Both the position numbers and the translations under genes were made by a program. DNA of 44,820 nucleotides from an uncultured Prevotella sp. Its GTDB lineage: Bacteria > Bacteroidota > Bacteroidia > Bacteroidales > Bacteroidaceae. Below, in pieces: positions 14,815 through 23,947 of this stretch. The notes under the pieces were generated by a model. The model was not told the DNA's origin and did no database searches. It saw only the letters and a program-made list of their open reading frames with translations. The DNA is taken from NCBI GenBank assembly GCA_900557035.1, contig USRA01000011.1, positions 1-44,820 of the forward strand, read 5' to 3'. Each line of letters begins with the position of its first letter. The first letter of the stretch is position 1.

Positions 14815-15954
14815 ATGAATTTTTACAAGACATTAGGACTGAAAAACAGTCGTATTGACGTGGCTGATGCCTTGCGAGGATTGGCAGTGGCAGGTATTAT
14901 TCTCTATCATTCCGTGGAGCATTTCAATATGTACGATGGAAGCATAGAGCATGCTTATACGCTGGGGTGTGATGATTGGATGGCTGATGTGCTGGCATTG
15001 CTGCTGTCGGGAAAGATGTATGGCATCTTTGCCCTGCTCTTCGGATTGAGCTTCTTTATTATGAATGATAACCAGCAGCAGCGGGGAAATTGCTTTTCTG
15101 GAAGATTCGCCTGGCGAATGTTCCTCCTGGCAATGCTCGGTATCGTGAACACCGCCTTCTTTGATGGCGACATCCTCTTCTCCTATGCCATCTATGGACT
15201 GGTTCTCATCCCATTGAGTTATCTTCCTACCAAATGGCTCTGGTGGGTGATTGCCTTCCTCTTTATCCAACCTGTAGAAATCTACTCCCTCATTTCGGGA
15301 TGGCAGGTAGATGCGTCTTCGTTGAGAGAGGTGTATGGAAATATGTATAATGGTCATCAGCACGGCACCTTCCTGGAGAATGCCTACGGTAACTTGCGAT
15401 ACGGACAGGTGGCTACCTATTACTGGTGTTTGATGAAGGGAAGACATACGCAGACAATCTGCCTCTTCATACTCGGAATGCTGGTGGGCAGAAAGCGTTG
15501 GTTCTATAATGAGAACAACAACCTGGCTTTATGGAAGAAGGTGCTGGCGGTTTCCATCCTGGTATTGATTGTGGGAGGTATCGCAGATGTGCGCCACATG
15601 GAAACATGGAACAATTGGCTTTATCCTATCTACAACTTCTTCATCCTCTCGTTTGTAGTATCAGGATTCGTATTGTTGTGGTACGGAAAAGAATGGTTCA
15701 GAAAGGCATTGTCGTTCCTGCGCCAGTTTGGTAAGATGAGTCTGACCAACTATTTCCTCCAATCTATCATCGGTTGCGGACTGTTTGCTTATTATGGCTT
15801 CAATCTCCAGACGAAGCTTGGCATCACCTACGCCTTTTTTGTGGGTATTGCCATGGTGGTAGTACAATGCCTCTTCTCCAACCTCTGGCTCAAGTATCAC
15901 TCCCATGGTCCTTTCGAGGGAATATGGAAGAAGCTGACCTGGATTAAGTTCTAA
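14815..15954 (+). CDS. DUF418 family inner-membrane protein
   Basis: A 379-residue polytopic membrane protein of the DUF418/YeiB type. The N-terminus carries the characteristic RIDVADALRGLAVAGIILYH, and the C-terminal third contains FGKMSLTNYFLQSIIGCGLF, typical of the family. About eight to ten hydrophobic segments are visible. The family is related to membrane acyltransferases (the conserved Leu-Arg-Gly near helix 1 is shared), but the reaction is unknown. It probably shares a transcript with the HAD phosphatase. Confidence 0.85.
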   Translation: MNFYKTLGLKNSRIDVADALRGLAVAGIILYHSVEHFNMYDGSIEHAYTLGCDDWMADVLALLLSGKMYGIFALLFGLSFFIMNDNQQQRGNCFSGRFAWRMFLLAMLGIVNTAFFDGDILFSYAIYGLVLIPLSYLPTKWLWWVIAFLFIQPVEIYSLISGWQVDASSLREVYGNMYNGHQHGTFLENAYGNLRYGQVATYYWCLMKGRHTQTICLFILGMLVGRKRWFYNENNNLALWKKVLAVSILVLIVGGIADVRHMETWNNWLYPIYNFFILSFVVSGFVLLWYGKEWFRKALSFLRQFGKMSLTNYFLQSIIGCGLFAYYGFNLQTKLGITYAFFVGIAMVVVQCLFSNLWLKYHSHGPFEGIWKKLTWIKF

Positions 15955-15986
15955 AAAAATGCCCTCCAACCTTTCGGCAGGAGGGC
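15953..15986 (-). terminator. Terminator for the nagB transcript (possibly bidirectional)
   Basis: The stem GCCCTCC (15961-15967) and GGAGGGC (15980-15986) has a 12-nt loop. Read on the minus strand it is followed by a run of seven T (15959-15953), so it best fits termination of the leftward nagB operon. It could also slow rightward transcription from the DUF418 gene. Confidence 0.8.
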
Positions 15987-16103
15987 ACAAACTAATTATT
16001 CTCGTACAATTAGTTTTGTCAAATGAATAGTTGATATAGGTTAGAGTATTTATGAATGAATATCTATATTATTTTATATCAACTAGAGTATGCGGTTGAA
16101 GGC

Positions 16104-18095
16104 TTAGAGAGGAACGTACTCTACAAATGCCTCCATAGCCTCGTAGCAAGCCAGACCTAATTCATCATAGAGCTGAGCGGTGCCACGGTTGCGGTCTTCT
16201 GCACGCTGCCAGAAGAGGCGCTCGTCGTTGCCCAGGAATGGAGCACTCTCCATCTGTGACTGGTGCTTGAGGATAGAGTTACGCTTTGCTCTCAACTCCT
16301 CAGGGCTCAATGGAACACACATCTCGATGTTCTCAATCTCCCATTCTGCCCAAGCGCCACGGTACATCCAGATGCGGCAGTCCTTCAACCACTCTGCGCC
16401 TGCCTTCTTCTCCTCGTCGATGGCTGCGAGAACAGCGTCGGTACACTTCTTGTGAGTTCCGTGTGGGTCTGCTAAGTCACCAGCAACATAAATCTGATGA
16501 GGCTTCACCTCCTGCAGCAATGCTCTAACGATCTCAACGTCCTTCTCTGTCATAGGCAACTTCTCAATCTTACCGCTCTCATAGAATGGCAAGTCAAGGA
16601 AGTGAACGCGGTTCAGAGGAATCTCGTTGAATGTACAAGCTGTACGAGCCTCGCCACGACGAATCAAGCCCTTGATGGTCAGAATGTCACGGGTGTCGAA
16701 GTCGCTCTCCTTCTTGTGTGCGAAGAACTCCTTGATTTCCTGGTATTTCTTAGAGATCACGCTATCCTTAGAGTCTGCGAAGATCTGGTTGAAACCATTG
16801 ATGAAGTGCATGAATCTTGTAACCTCCTCGTCACCTACAGCGATGTTGCCGGATGTCTCGTAAGCAACATGTACCTCGTGCTTCTGCTGTACCAATCGGC
16901 GGATAGTGCCACCCATTGAGATCACGTCATCGTCTGGATGTGGAGAGAATACGATTACTCTCTTAGGGAATGGTTTCGCACGCTCAGGACGATAGGTATC
17001 GTCAGCGTTTGGCTTACCGCCTGGCCAGCCTGTGATAGTATGCTGCAAGTCGTTGAAGATCTTGATGTTTGCATTGTATGCAGAGCCGTAGAGAGCCAAG
17101 AGTTCACTCAAGCCATTCTCGTTGTAGTCCTTGTTGGTCAACTTCAGGATAGGCTTGTGCAACTTCTGGCAGAGCCATACCAATGCACTGCGTACCAACT
17201 TGTCTGTCCACTCGCAGTTTGTTACGAGCCAAGGATGCTTGATACGTGTCAGGTGAGAAGCAGCGCTCAGGTCGAGAATTACGTTTGCATTAGGATGAGT
17301 CTGGAGGAAGCTAGCTGGCAATGTGTCAGTGATGTTTCCTTCTACTACCTTCTGCATGATTTCTGCCTTCTCGTCGCCCCATGCTGTGAGGTAAACACTC
17401 TTGGCAGAGAGCAGGGTAGCGATACCCATGGTGAGAGAGCAAGGAGGAACCTGCTCGTTGGTGCCGAAGCTGTTCTCCATCTCCTCGCGGGAAGTATTGC
17501 CGATGAGGATCAGACGGGTGATAGACTGGATACCAGAGCCTGGCTCGTTGGCAGCGATATTACCCATTCTTCCGATACCGAGGAGAGCGATGTCGAGACC
17601 TCCGAAGGTCTTGATGCGCTTCTCGTAGAGGTGACAGGTATCCTGCACTGCGTCCTGTGCCACACTGCCATCCAATGTGAAGATGTTCTGTGGATCGATG
17701 TCAACATGGTCGAGGAAACGCTCCTTCAACTGGTTGATGCTCTTCAGAGAACTTTCCTTCTGTACAGGATAGTACTCGTAAGCATTGAATACTACCACGT
17801 TTCTGAAACTGAGCTGCTTAGCCTCGCATCTTTTCTGCAATTCCTTGTAGATAGGTGTGAGCGACAAGCCTGTGCCCAATGCCATCACGTAATATCTGCC
17901 CTCGTGCTGAGCTGCCTTGATTTCCTTCTCTACTTGGTCAGCTACATGAGCTGCACCCTCCATGGAAGAGGCGAAGATGTCGGTATGAATTTTCTCCATT
18001 CTGGAGATCTCAGAGTACTCTACTGTAGTCTTTGGTTTGTAGTATGCCAATGGTACCTTATTGAGTACAATTTCTGAACTAAGATTTAGTCTCAT
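16104..18095 (-). CDS. NagB-like pseudo-deaminase fused to PIG-L/LmbE deacetylase
   Basis: A 663-residue two-domain protein. Residues about 30-300 align with glucosamine-6-phosphate deaminase, but catalytic positions have changed. The FNMDEY motif reads FNAYEY (Asp72 is Tyr106). The GPDGH motif reads GRMGN (Asp141 is Met177, His143 is Asn179). Only the glutamate of NEP remains (Glu184). It should therefore not deaminate and may instead bind a sugar phosphate. From about 375 a PIG-L/LmbE zinc-deacetylase domain follows, with intact HPDDD (386-390) and HGTH (545-548). This family de-N-acetylates GlcNAc-type substrates. It begins 34 bp after nagB, its likely operon partner. Fusions of this sort are known in Bacteroidota, often annotated simply as glucosamine-6-phosphate deaminase, which the sequence contradicts. 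Confidence 0.88.
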   Translation of the reverse strand: MRLNLSSEIVLNKVPLAYYKPKTTVEYSEISRMEKIHTDIFASSMEGAAHVADQVEKEIKAAQHEGRYYVMALGTGLSLTPIYKELQKRCEAKQLSFRNVVVFNAYEYYPVQKESSLKSINQLKERFLDHVDIDPQNIFTLDGSVAQDAVQDTCHLYEKRIKTFGGLDIALLGIGRMGNIAANEPGSGIQSITRLILIGNTSREEMENSFGTNEQVPPCSLTMGIATLLSAKSVYLTAWGDEKAEIMQKVVEGNITDTLPASFLQTHPNANVILDLSAASHLTRIKHPWLVTNCEWTDKLVRSALVWLCQKLHKPILKLTNKDYNENGLSELLALYGSAYNANIKIFNDLQHTITGWPGGKPNADDTYRPERAKPFPKRVIVFSPHPDDDVISMGGTIRRLVQQKHEVHVAYETSGNIAVGDEEVTRFMHFINGFNQIFADSKDSVISKKYQEIKEFFAHKKESDFDTRDILTIKGLIRRGEARTACTFNEIPLNRVHFLDLPFYESGKIEKLPMTEKDVEIVRALLQEVKPHQIYVAGDLADPHGTHKKCTDAVLAAIDEEKKAGAEWLKDCRIWMYRGAWAEWEIENIEMCVPLSPEELRAKRNSILKHQSQMESAPFLGNDERLFWQRAEDRNRGTAQLYDELGLACYEAMEAFVEYVPL

Positions 18096-18129
18096 AGTTT
18101 CTTGTCTTTATAGTTATTACTTTGTTTTT

Positions 18130-18921
18130 TTACAAGTTGTCTTTCTCGATGTCCTTGAAGTACTTGTAGGTGCTTACCTTCAACTCATCTGTAGCGCTCT
18201 CATCGCAAACGATGATACCGTGCTGGTGAGTCTGCAGTGCACTGATAGTCCAAGCCTGAGTTACTGGACCTTCGATAGCTGCCTGGAGAGCACGAGCCTT
18301 GTTGTGACCATTGCAGAGAATCATCACCTCTCTAGCTGCCATAACGGTACCAACACCTACTGTGAGGGCTGTAGCTGGCACAGCGTTCATATCGCCACCG
18401 AAGAAACGAGAGTTAGCGATGCGGGTATCAGTAGTCAAAGTCTTCACGCGAGTACGGGAATTGAGAGAAGAGAATGGCTCATTGAAAGCAATGTGACCAT
18501 CAGGGCCGATACCACCGATGAAGAGGTCGATACCACCTGCTTCTGCAATCATCTCCTCGTAGTGAGCGCACTCAGCCTCGAGATCCTCAGCGTTACCATT
18601 GAGAATATGGATGTTCTCCTTAGGGCAATCGATGTGGTCGAAGAGGTTGTGAGCCATGAATGAATGATAGCTCTCTGGATGAGACTCTGGCAAACCTACG
18701 TATTCGTCCATGTTGAAAGTGAGTACATGCTTGAAAGAAACCTCACCAGCCTTGACAGCCTTTACGATTTCTGCATACATACCAATAGGTGATGAACCTG
18801 TTGGCAAACCCAATACGAATGGTTTCTCTGCTGTTGGTTGGAACGCTTTGATGGTCTCCACAACGTGACGAGCTGCCCAGCGAGCCAACTCATCGTAATT
18901 CTTTTCGATAATTACACGCAT
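18130..18921 (-). CDS. nagB: Glucosamine-6-phosphate deaminase
   Basis: A 263-residue enzyme converting glucosamine-6-phosphate to fructose-6-phosphate and ammonia, the last dedicated step of amino-sugar and sialic acid breakdown. All catalytic positions match classical NagB numbering: Asp72 in FNMDEY, Asp141 and His143 in [11 protein letters not shown], and Glu148. It lies between the ROK gene (60 bp upstream) and the fused NagB-like/LmbE gene (34 bp downstream). The ammonia it releases makes the flanking PII/ammonium channel genes relevant. The length is normal and confidence is high. Confidence 0.97.
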   Translation of the reverse strand: MRVIIEKNYDELARWAARHVVETIKAFQPTAEKPFVLGLPTGSSPIGMYAEIVKAVKAGEVSFKHVLTFNMDEYVGLPESHPESYHSFMAHNLFDHIDCPKENIHILNGNAEDLEAECAHYEEMIAEAGGIDLFIGGIGPDGHIAFNEPFSSLNSRTRVKTLTTDTRIANSRFFGGDMNAVPATALTVGVGTVMAAREVMILCNGHNKARALQAAIEGPVTQAWTISALQTHQHGIIVCDESATDELKVSTYKYFKDIEKDNL

Positions 18922-18981
18922 AGTTGATATATGTTTATTAGTTAATGTATTCTTATATATTAATAATGTATTCTTGATCTA

Positions 18982-20178
18982 TTAATTGTTCAAGTACTTG
19001 CTTCTTGCCATAAGGCAGGCTCCTATCAGTCCCGCATTCTCTTTCAGGGTAGAGGCGGCAACCAGCGAATCCTCGTTCACCATATTGAGCGAGAACTTTT
19101 TGATGCCCATGCAGATAGGTTGGGTAAGATAAGCACCTGTTACCGAGAGGTCTCCTCCGATGACCAGCATCTCTGGATTGAAGATGTTGATGATGCCGGC
19201 GAGATTGGTTCCCAGTTCCACTGCCACCTTCTGCAGTGTCTCGATGCTGAGCACATCCTCTTTTTGGATGGCATCGAGGATATCCTGCAGGGTGAGTTCC
19301 TGATGCAGGTTCTTCACCTTGTCGGACAGCACGGATGTTCCACCGTTTTCCAGAGCCTCTTTCATCTTGCGCAGCAATGCCGAGCCTGATGTTTCCGTTT
19401 CCATGCAACCTGTTTTTCCACAATGGCAGATGATGTCATTATTATAGATGTGCATGTGTCCGATTTCACCCGAGAAGCCTGATTTTCCGAGATAGAGCTT
19501 ACCGTCGAAGATGATACCGATGCCGATGCCCCAGCTGATGTTTACGAAGATGATGTTTCTCAATCCCTTGCAGACACCTTTCAGATATTCACCGTAAGTC
19601 ATGCAGCGGGTATCATTGTCGATGCAGAAAGGCAGGTCGAGTCTTTCGGTCAGCGCTTCTGCCAGCGGCATTGCCGTGCGGGTGAAGTAATTATAGGCAC
19701 AACCTATTTCCGGGTTCACTCGTCCACCGATACTTATGCAAGCCTTCTTGATCTGGCTTCTTTCGATGCCTGATCTCTGAATATAATCGTTGATGAGGTT
19801 GATGAAACTGTCGAAGGTTACTGGGGTGTCCTGGTAGTCAAAGTGTATCAGTTCGGGTTTTGCCACCATGTTTCCACAAAAATCACAGATGCCGAAGGTG
19901 AGACTTTGCTTTCCTGTATCTATGCCGAGGAAATATCCGGATGTTGCGATGAGGTCGTAAATCTTTGGCGCTCTCTTCGAGTAATTGTCTTTCTTGCCAG
20001 TTACTTCAATCAAGCCATCCTCAATGAGTTCGTTCAGAGTCTTGGTAGTATATGGCACGCTTACCCCCAAACTACTGGATAGTTCGGCGATAGTTTGCCC
20101 TCCATGTTCTATGAGCAAGTTCAAAAGTGCTGTCTTAGAGGCAGACCATTTAGTGTGAGGTATGATGCTTTTTGCCAT
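18982..20178 (-). CDS. ROK-family transcriptional regulator (NagC/NanR-like)
   Basis: A 398-residue ROK protein with an N-terminal winged helix (about residues 10-65; TIAELSSSLGVSVPYTTKTL is the helix-turn-helix). A sugar-kinase-like fold follows. The nucleotide-binding start is YFLGIDTGKQSLTFGICD, and the zinc site is GEIGHMHI with CHCGKTGCMETE. Genuine ROK sugar kinases lack the winged helix, so this is a repressor that probably senses an amino-sugar such as GlcNAc-6-P, ManNAc or a derivative. It is first in the leftward operon with nagB and is divergent from nanT, so it is the obvious candidate regulator of both directions. The 60-bp gap to nagB has no gene. Confidence 0.9.
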   Translation of the reverse strand: MAKSIIPHTKWSASKTALLNLLIEHGGQTIAELSSSLGVSVPYTTKTLNELIEDGLIEVTGKKDNYSKRAPKIYDLIATSGYFLGIDTGKQSLTFGICDFCGNMVAKPELIHFDYQDTPVTFDSFINLINDYIQRSGIERSQIKKACISIGGRVNPEIGCAYNYFTRTAMPLAEALTERLDLPFCIDNDTRCMTYGEYLKGVCKGLRNIIFVNISWGIGIGIIFDGKLYLGKSGFSGEIGHMHIYNNDIICHCGKTGCMETETSGSALLRKMKEALENGGTSVLSDKVKNLHQELTLQDILDAIQKEDVLSIETLQKVAVELGTNLAGIINIFNPEMLVIGGDLSVTGAYLTQPICMGIKKFSLNMVNEDSLVAASTLKENAGLIGACLMARSKYLNN

Positions 20179-20209
20179 ACAGATATTTCATGTTTAAGTT
20201 TTTACGCTG

Positions 20210-20217
20210 CAAAGATA
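20210..20217 (-). promoter_or_regulatory. -7 box of the ROK-nagB operon
   Basis: Minus-strand TATCTTTG (20217-20210) is a perfect -7 box, about 30 bp before the ROK start. No good TTTG is found at the expected upstream spacing. Confidence 0.6.
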
Positions 20218-20346
20218 AATAAATAAATCCGTTTTTTTAATGTTTGCGAGTTAATTAATCTAAATTATTAGAATAAACTTTGTTTTTCCCCATTTTCGGG
20301 GGATGATTTAACAGTTTGAGTCTATGAATTTTAGCTTTTTAAAATA

Positions 20347-20366
20347 TGAGTTGATAAAACAACTCA
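20347..20366. promoter_or_regulatory. Candidate operator between ROK and nanT
   Basis: TGAGTTG and CAACTCA form a perfect inverted repeat with a 6-bp centre. In addition GAGTTAATTAA (20248-20258) recurs inverted as TTAATTAACTC (20438-20448), one copy nearer each divergent promoter. These are plausible ROK binding sites; no binding evidence exists. Confidence 0.35.
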
Positions 20367-20474
20367 GAAGAGGTTCTTTTATATATATATAATAAGGTAT
20401 AGAGAGGTAAAACGTAAGAATAAATAAATAAACTAATTTAATTAACTCAAATAATGAAAATTAATTCATTTAAA

Positions 20475-20506
20475 TTTGGTTGGTATTAAAATAAGTTGTA
20501 TATTTG
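20475..20506 (+). promoter_or_regulatory. Promoter of the nan operon
   Basis: TTTG (20475-20478), 20 bp, TATATTTG (20499-20506) is a full consensus promoter. Transcription near 20513 means translation must begin at ATG 20535, not at the in-frame TTG at 20496. Confidence 0.8.
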
Positions 20507-20534
20507 CATCCGAATAACAAAACTAACAATTGAA

Positions 20535-21770
20535 ATGAAAAATAAAAAGTTTTATCCTTGGTTAGTTGTAGCGCTCCTCTGGGTGGTTGCTCTTCTCAAC
20601 TATATGGATCGTCAGATGCTTTCCACCATGCAGGCCGCCATGAAAGTTGACATCGTGGAATTACAGCAAGCTGAAGCCTTTGGCGCTTTGATGGCAGTCT
20701 TCCTTTGGATTTATGGTATTGTGAGTCCATTTGCCGGTATCGTAGCTGATAGAATCAGTCGAAAGAAATTAGTAGTAGGCAGTCTCTTTGTCTGGTCTTT
20801 GGTGACCTACCTGATGGGATATGCCTCCAGTTTTGATCAGCTTTACATGTTGAGGGCGTTGATGGGTATCAGTGAAGCACTTTACATCCCTTCTGCCTTG
20901 TCTCTCATTGCCGACTGGCATGAAGGAAAGTCCAGATCTCTGGCCATCGGTGTTCACATGACTGGTTTGTATGTAGGTCAGGCTATCGGAGGATTTGGTG
21001 CTACCGTGGCAGCAGCCTTCTCCTGGCACACTACTTTCCACTGGTTTGGTATTCTCGGAATCGCTTATTCTGTCGTGTTGCTTCTGTTGTTGCACGATAA
21101 AGACAAGGATACTGCGAGTATGGCTGTGGCTCAGCAGGAAAAGCCTGCAAAGGGCGGATTGTTCCAAGGCTTATCTGTTGTGCTTTCTACTTGGGCATTC
21201 TGGGTGATTCTCTTCTATTTCGCAGTTCCTTCTCTTCCAGGTTGGGCTACCAAGAACTGGCTTCCAACATTGTTTGCAGAGAATCTGGGTGTACCTATGT
21301 CTGAGGCTGGTCCGATGTCAACCATCACCATTGCAGTTTCTTCTTTGATTGGTGTGCTCTTCGGTGGTGTGCTTTCTGATAAATGGGTTCATAGGAACAT
21401 TCGTGGCCGCGTTTATACCAGTGCCATCGGTCTGGGAATGACGATTCCTGCTCTCTTCCTCCTGGGCTTTGGTCACAGTGTGGTAGCTGTAGTGGGAGCT
21501 GGATTGCTCTTCGGTATCGGTTACGGTATGTTTGATGCCAACAATATGCCAATCCTCTGCCAGATTATCTCGGCAAAATATAGAGCAACAGCCTATGGTA
21601 TCATGAATATGGTGGGCGTATTTGCCGGAGCTATGGTTACCCAGATAATGGGTAAGTTCTCTGATGGCGGTAATCTGGGTTTGGCCTTTGCCGTATTGGG
21701 CGTGGTGGTTATCGCAGCGTTGACACTTCAGTTGGCTTGCTTGAAGCCAAAGACTGATAACTTAGAATAA
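20535..21770 (+). CDS. nanT: MFS sialic acid transporter
   Basis: A 411-residue major facilitator transporter with about 12 membrane helices, starting MKNKKFYPWLVVALLWVVAL. The typical loop 2-3 motif is GIVADRISRKK, and the second-half counterpart is GGVLSDKWVHRNIRGR. It is placed first in an operon with N-acetylneuraminate lyase, epimerase and sialidase. This matches the MFS-type NanT of Bacteroidota sialic acid loci and supports import of Neu5Ac across the inner membrane. The family alone (anion:cation symporter-like) would not fix the substrate; context does. Confidence 0.88.
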   Translation: MKNKKFYPWLVVALLWVVALLNYMDRQMLSTMQAAMKVDIVELQQAEAFGALMAVFLWIYGIVSPFAGIVADRISRKKLVVGSLFVWSLVTYLMGYASSFDQLYMLRALMGISEALYIPSALSLIADWHEGKSRSLAIGVHMTGLYVGQAIGGFGATVAAAFSWHTTFHWFGILGIAYSVVLLLLLHDKDKDTASMAVAQQEKPAKGGLFQGLSVVLSTWAFWVILFYFAVPSLPGWATKNWLPTLFAENLGVPMSEAGPMSTITIAVSSLIGVLFGGVLSDKWVHRNIRGRVYTSAIGLGMTIPALFLLGFGHSVVAVVGAGLLFGIGYGMFDANNMPILCQIISAKYRATAYGIMNMVGVFAGAMVTQIMGKFSDGGNLGLAFAVLGVVVIAALTLQLACLKPKTDNLE

Positions 21771-21815
21771 TAAATAGTAATAAAGAAAATTTAACTAACT
21801 TATATATATATAATT

Positions 21816-22733
21816 ATGGAAAAGATCATTGGACTTATCGATGCACCGTTTACTCCTTTTTATGCTAACGGTGATGTGAACTTGGAACCTATCGAGGCTT
21901 ATGCCAAGATGCTTCAGAAGAACGGTCTGAAGGGTGTGTTTATCAATGGTTCATCAGGCGAGGGCTATATGTTGACCACCGAGGAGAGAATGCTCCTTGC
22001 TGAGAGATGGGTAGCCGTAGCTCCAAAGGACTTCAAGATTATCGTTCATGTAGGCAGCTGCTGCCTCCGTGAGAGCCGTCGCTTGGCTGAGCACGCACAG
22101 AAGTTGGGTGTTTGGGGCATCGGTTCAATGGCGCCTCCATTTCCACATATCGGCCGCATCGAGGAACTGGTGAAGTATTGCGAGGAGATCGCTTCTGCTG
22201 CTCCTGAGCTTCCTTTCTACTACTATCATATTCCTGCATTCAATGGCGCTTATCTGCCAATGCTCGATCTGCTGAAGGCTGTAGATGGACGCATTCCTAA
22301 CTTCGCTGGTATCAAATATACCTTCGAGAGCCTGTATGAGTACAACCAGTGCCGTCTCTACAAGAACGGTAAGTACGATATGCTCCATGGTCAGGATGAG
22401 ACCATTCTCCCTAGCCTGGCTCAGGGCGGTGCCCAGGGTGGTATCGGCGGTACAACCAACTACAACGGTAAGGAGTTGGTAGGCATCATCGAGGCTTGGA
22501 AGAACGGCGATATCGAGACAGCCCGTGAGAAGCAGAACTTCGCTCAGGAGGTTATCAACGTAATCTGCCACTACCGTGGTAACATCGTTGGTGGTAAGCG
22601 TATCATGAAGTTGATGGGCTTCGATCTGGGTCCAAACCGTACTCCATTCCGCAATATGACCGATGAGGAGGAGCAGGCAATGAAGAAAGAGTTGGAAGCT
22701 ATCAACTTCTTCGAGCGTTGCAATCAGTTTTAA
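21816..22733 (+). CDS. nanA: N-acetylneuraminate lyase
   Basis: A 305-residue class I aldolase of the DHDPS/NAL family that splits Neu5Ac into ManNAc and pyruvate (called nanL or nanA in Bacteroidota). The carboxylate-binding loop is NGSSGEGY, the catalytic tyrosine is in FYYYHIPAFNG, and the Schiff-base lysine is in FAGIKYTFESLYEY. It follows nanT by 45 bp and precedes the epimerase by 25 bp. The sequence context separates it clearly from dihydrodipicolinate synthase. Confidence 0.95.
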   Translation: MEKIIGLIDAPFTPFYANGDVNLEPIEAYAKMLQKNGLKGVFINGSSGEGYMLTTEERMLLAERWVAVAPKDFKIIVHVGSCCLRESRRLAEHAQKLGVWGIGSMAPPFPHIGRIEELVKYCEEIASAAPELPFYYYHIPAFNGAYLPMLDLLKAVDGRIPNFAGIKYTFESLYEYNQCRLYKNGKYDMLHGQDETILPSLAQGGAQGGIGGTTNYNGKELVGIIEAWKNGDIETAREKQNFAQEVINVICHYRGNIVGGKRIMKLMGFDLGPNRTPFRNMTDEEEQAMKKELEAINFFERCNQF

Positions 22734-22758
22734 GTAAAATCCACTAGAACCAGTAGGA

Positions 22759-23943
22759 ATGAACATAAAAGAATATATTAAACAGTGGGCTGAATCTTAT
22801 AAGACTGATCTGACAGAGAACATCATGCCATTCTGGATGGAGCATGGATGGGATAAGGTAAACGGTGGTGTTTACACTTGTCTTGATAGAGATGGAAGTC
22901 TGATCGATTCCACCAAGTCTGTGTGGTTTCAGGGTCGATTCGCCTTTATATGCGCCTATGCATATAATAATGTAGAGAAGAACCCGATGTGGCTGGAGGC
23001 TGCGAAGAGTACGCTCGACTTCATCGAGGAGCATTGCTTCGACGAGAATGGAAGAATGTACTTCTCTGTAACTGCAGAAGGCAAGCCATTGCGCATGCGT
23101 CGCTATGTATTCTCTGAGACATTCGCAGCCATTGCTATGTCAGAGTATGCTTTGGCTACCGGCGAGCAGAAATATGCAGAACGTGCCCTGCAGATTTTCA
23201 AGGACACCCAGCGCTTCCTCACCACTCCAGGCATTCTGGCTCCTAAGTTCGAGGAATCAGTGAAGTTGCAGAGCCATAGCATCATCATGATTCTCATCAA
23301 CGTAGCTTCCTGCATCCGCAAGGTTATCAATGATCCTAAGCTCACCGAGCAGATTGATGAGTCGATTGCCAAGTTGAAGAAGTACTTCATCCACCCAGAG
23401 TTCAAGTGTCTCCTGGAGACCGTAGGAATGAACGGTGAGTTTGAGGATACCTGTATGGGACGCACCATCAACCCTGGTCATTGCATCGAAACCTCCTGGT
23501 TTATCATGGAAGAGGCTAAGCAGAGAGGTTGGGACAAGGAGATAACTGATATGGCGCTGCAGATCTTCGACTGGTCTTGGGACTGGGGATGGGACAAGCA
23601 GTATGGCGGCATCATCAACTTCAGAGACTGCAGGAATCTTCCTGTACAGGATTATTCACAGGATATGAAGTTCTGGTGGCCACAGACCGAAACCATCATC
23701 GCTTCTCTCTATGCTTACCTTGCAACAGGTGATGAAGAGTATATCTACAAGCATCAGCGCATCAGCGAGTGGACCTATGCTCACTTCCCAGATACAGAGT
23801 TCGGCGAGTGGTATGGTTATCTTCACAGAGACGGAACCGTGGCACAGCCTGCCAAGGGTAATCTCTTCAAAGGTCCGTTCCACATTCCTAGAATGATGAT
23901 CAAGGCATATTCGTTGTGCCAGGAAATTTTGAACAAAGAATAA
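22759..23943 (+). CDS. nanE: N-acylglucosamine 2-epimerase (ManNAc to GlcNAc)
   Basis: A 394-residue member of the AGE/renin-binding-protein family, an (alpha/alpha)6 barrel. Visible family segments include NGGVYTCLDRDG, VWFQGRFAFICAYAYN, RRYVFSETFAAIAMSEY, NPGHCIETSWFIMEEA and KFWWPQTETIIASLYAY; these supply the conserved Arg, Glu and His residues of the active site. Bacteroidota use this epimerase instead of the ManNAc kinase/ManNAc-6-P epimerase pair, turning ManNAc directly into GlcNAc. The gene is intact and overlaps no neighbour; the next gene starts 4 bp later. Confidence 0.93.
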   Translation: MNIKEYIKQWAESYKTDLTENIMPFWMEHGWDKVNGGVYTCLDRDGSLIDSTKSVWFQGRFAFICAYAYNNVEKNPMWLEAAKSTLDFIEEHCFDENGRMYFSVTAEGKPLRMRRYVFSETFAAIAMSEYALATGEQKYAERALQIFKDTQRFLTTPGILAPKFEESVKLQSHSIIMILINVASCIRKVINDPKLTEQIDESIAKLKKYFIHPEFKCLLETVGMNGEFEDTCMGRTINPGHCIETSWFIMEEAKQRGWDKEITDMALQIFDWSWDWGWDKQYGGIINFRDCRNLPVQDYSQDMKFWWPQTETIIASLYAYLATGDEEYIYKHQRISEWTYAHFPDTEFGEWYGYLHRDGTVAQPAKGNLFKGPFHIPRMMIKAYSLCQEILNKE

Positions 23944-23947
23944 AAAT

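Noticed and set aside
16938..18077. Long plus-strand reading frame (379 codons) opposite the NagB-like fusion
   Set aside because: It is antisense to a gene with clear domain motifs; its translation is rich in Cys, Leu and Val without any recognisable domain.
20496..20534. Upstream TTG start for nanT
   Set aside because: It overlaps the -7 box and lies before the expected transcript start; ATG 20535 fits an MFS N-terminus.
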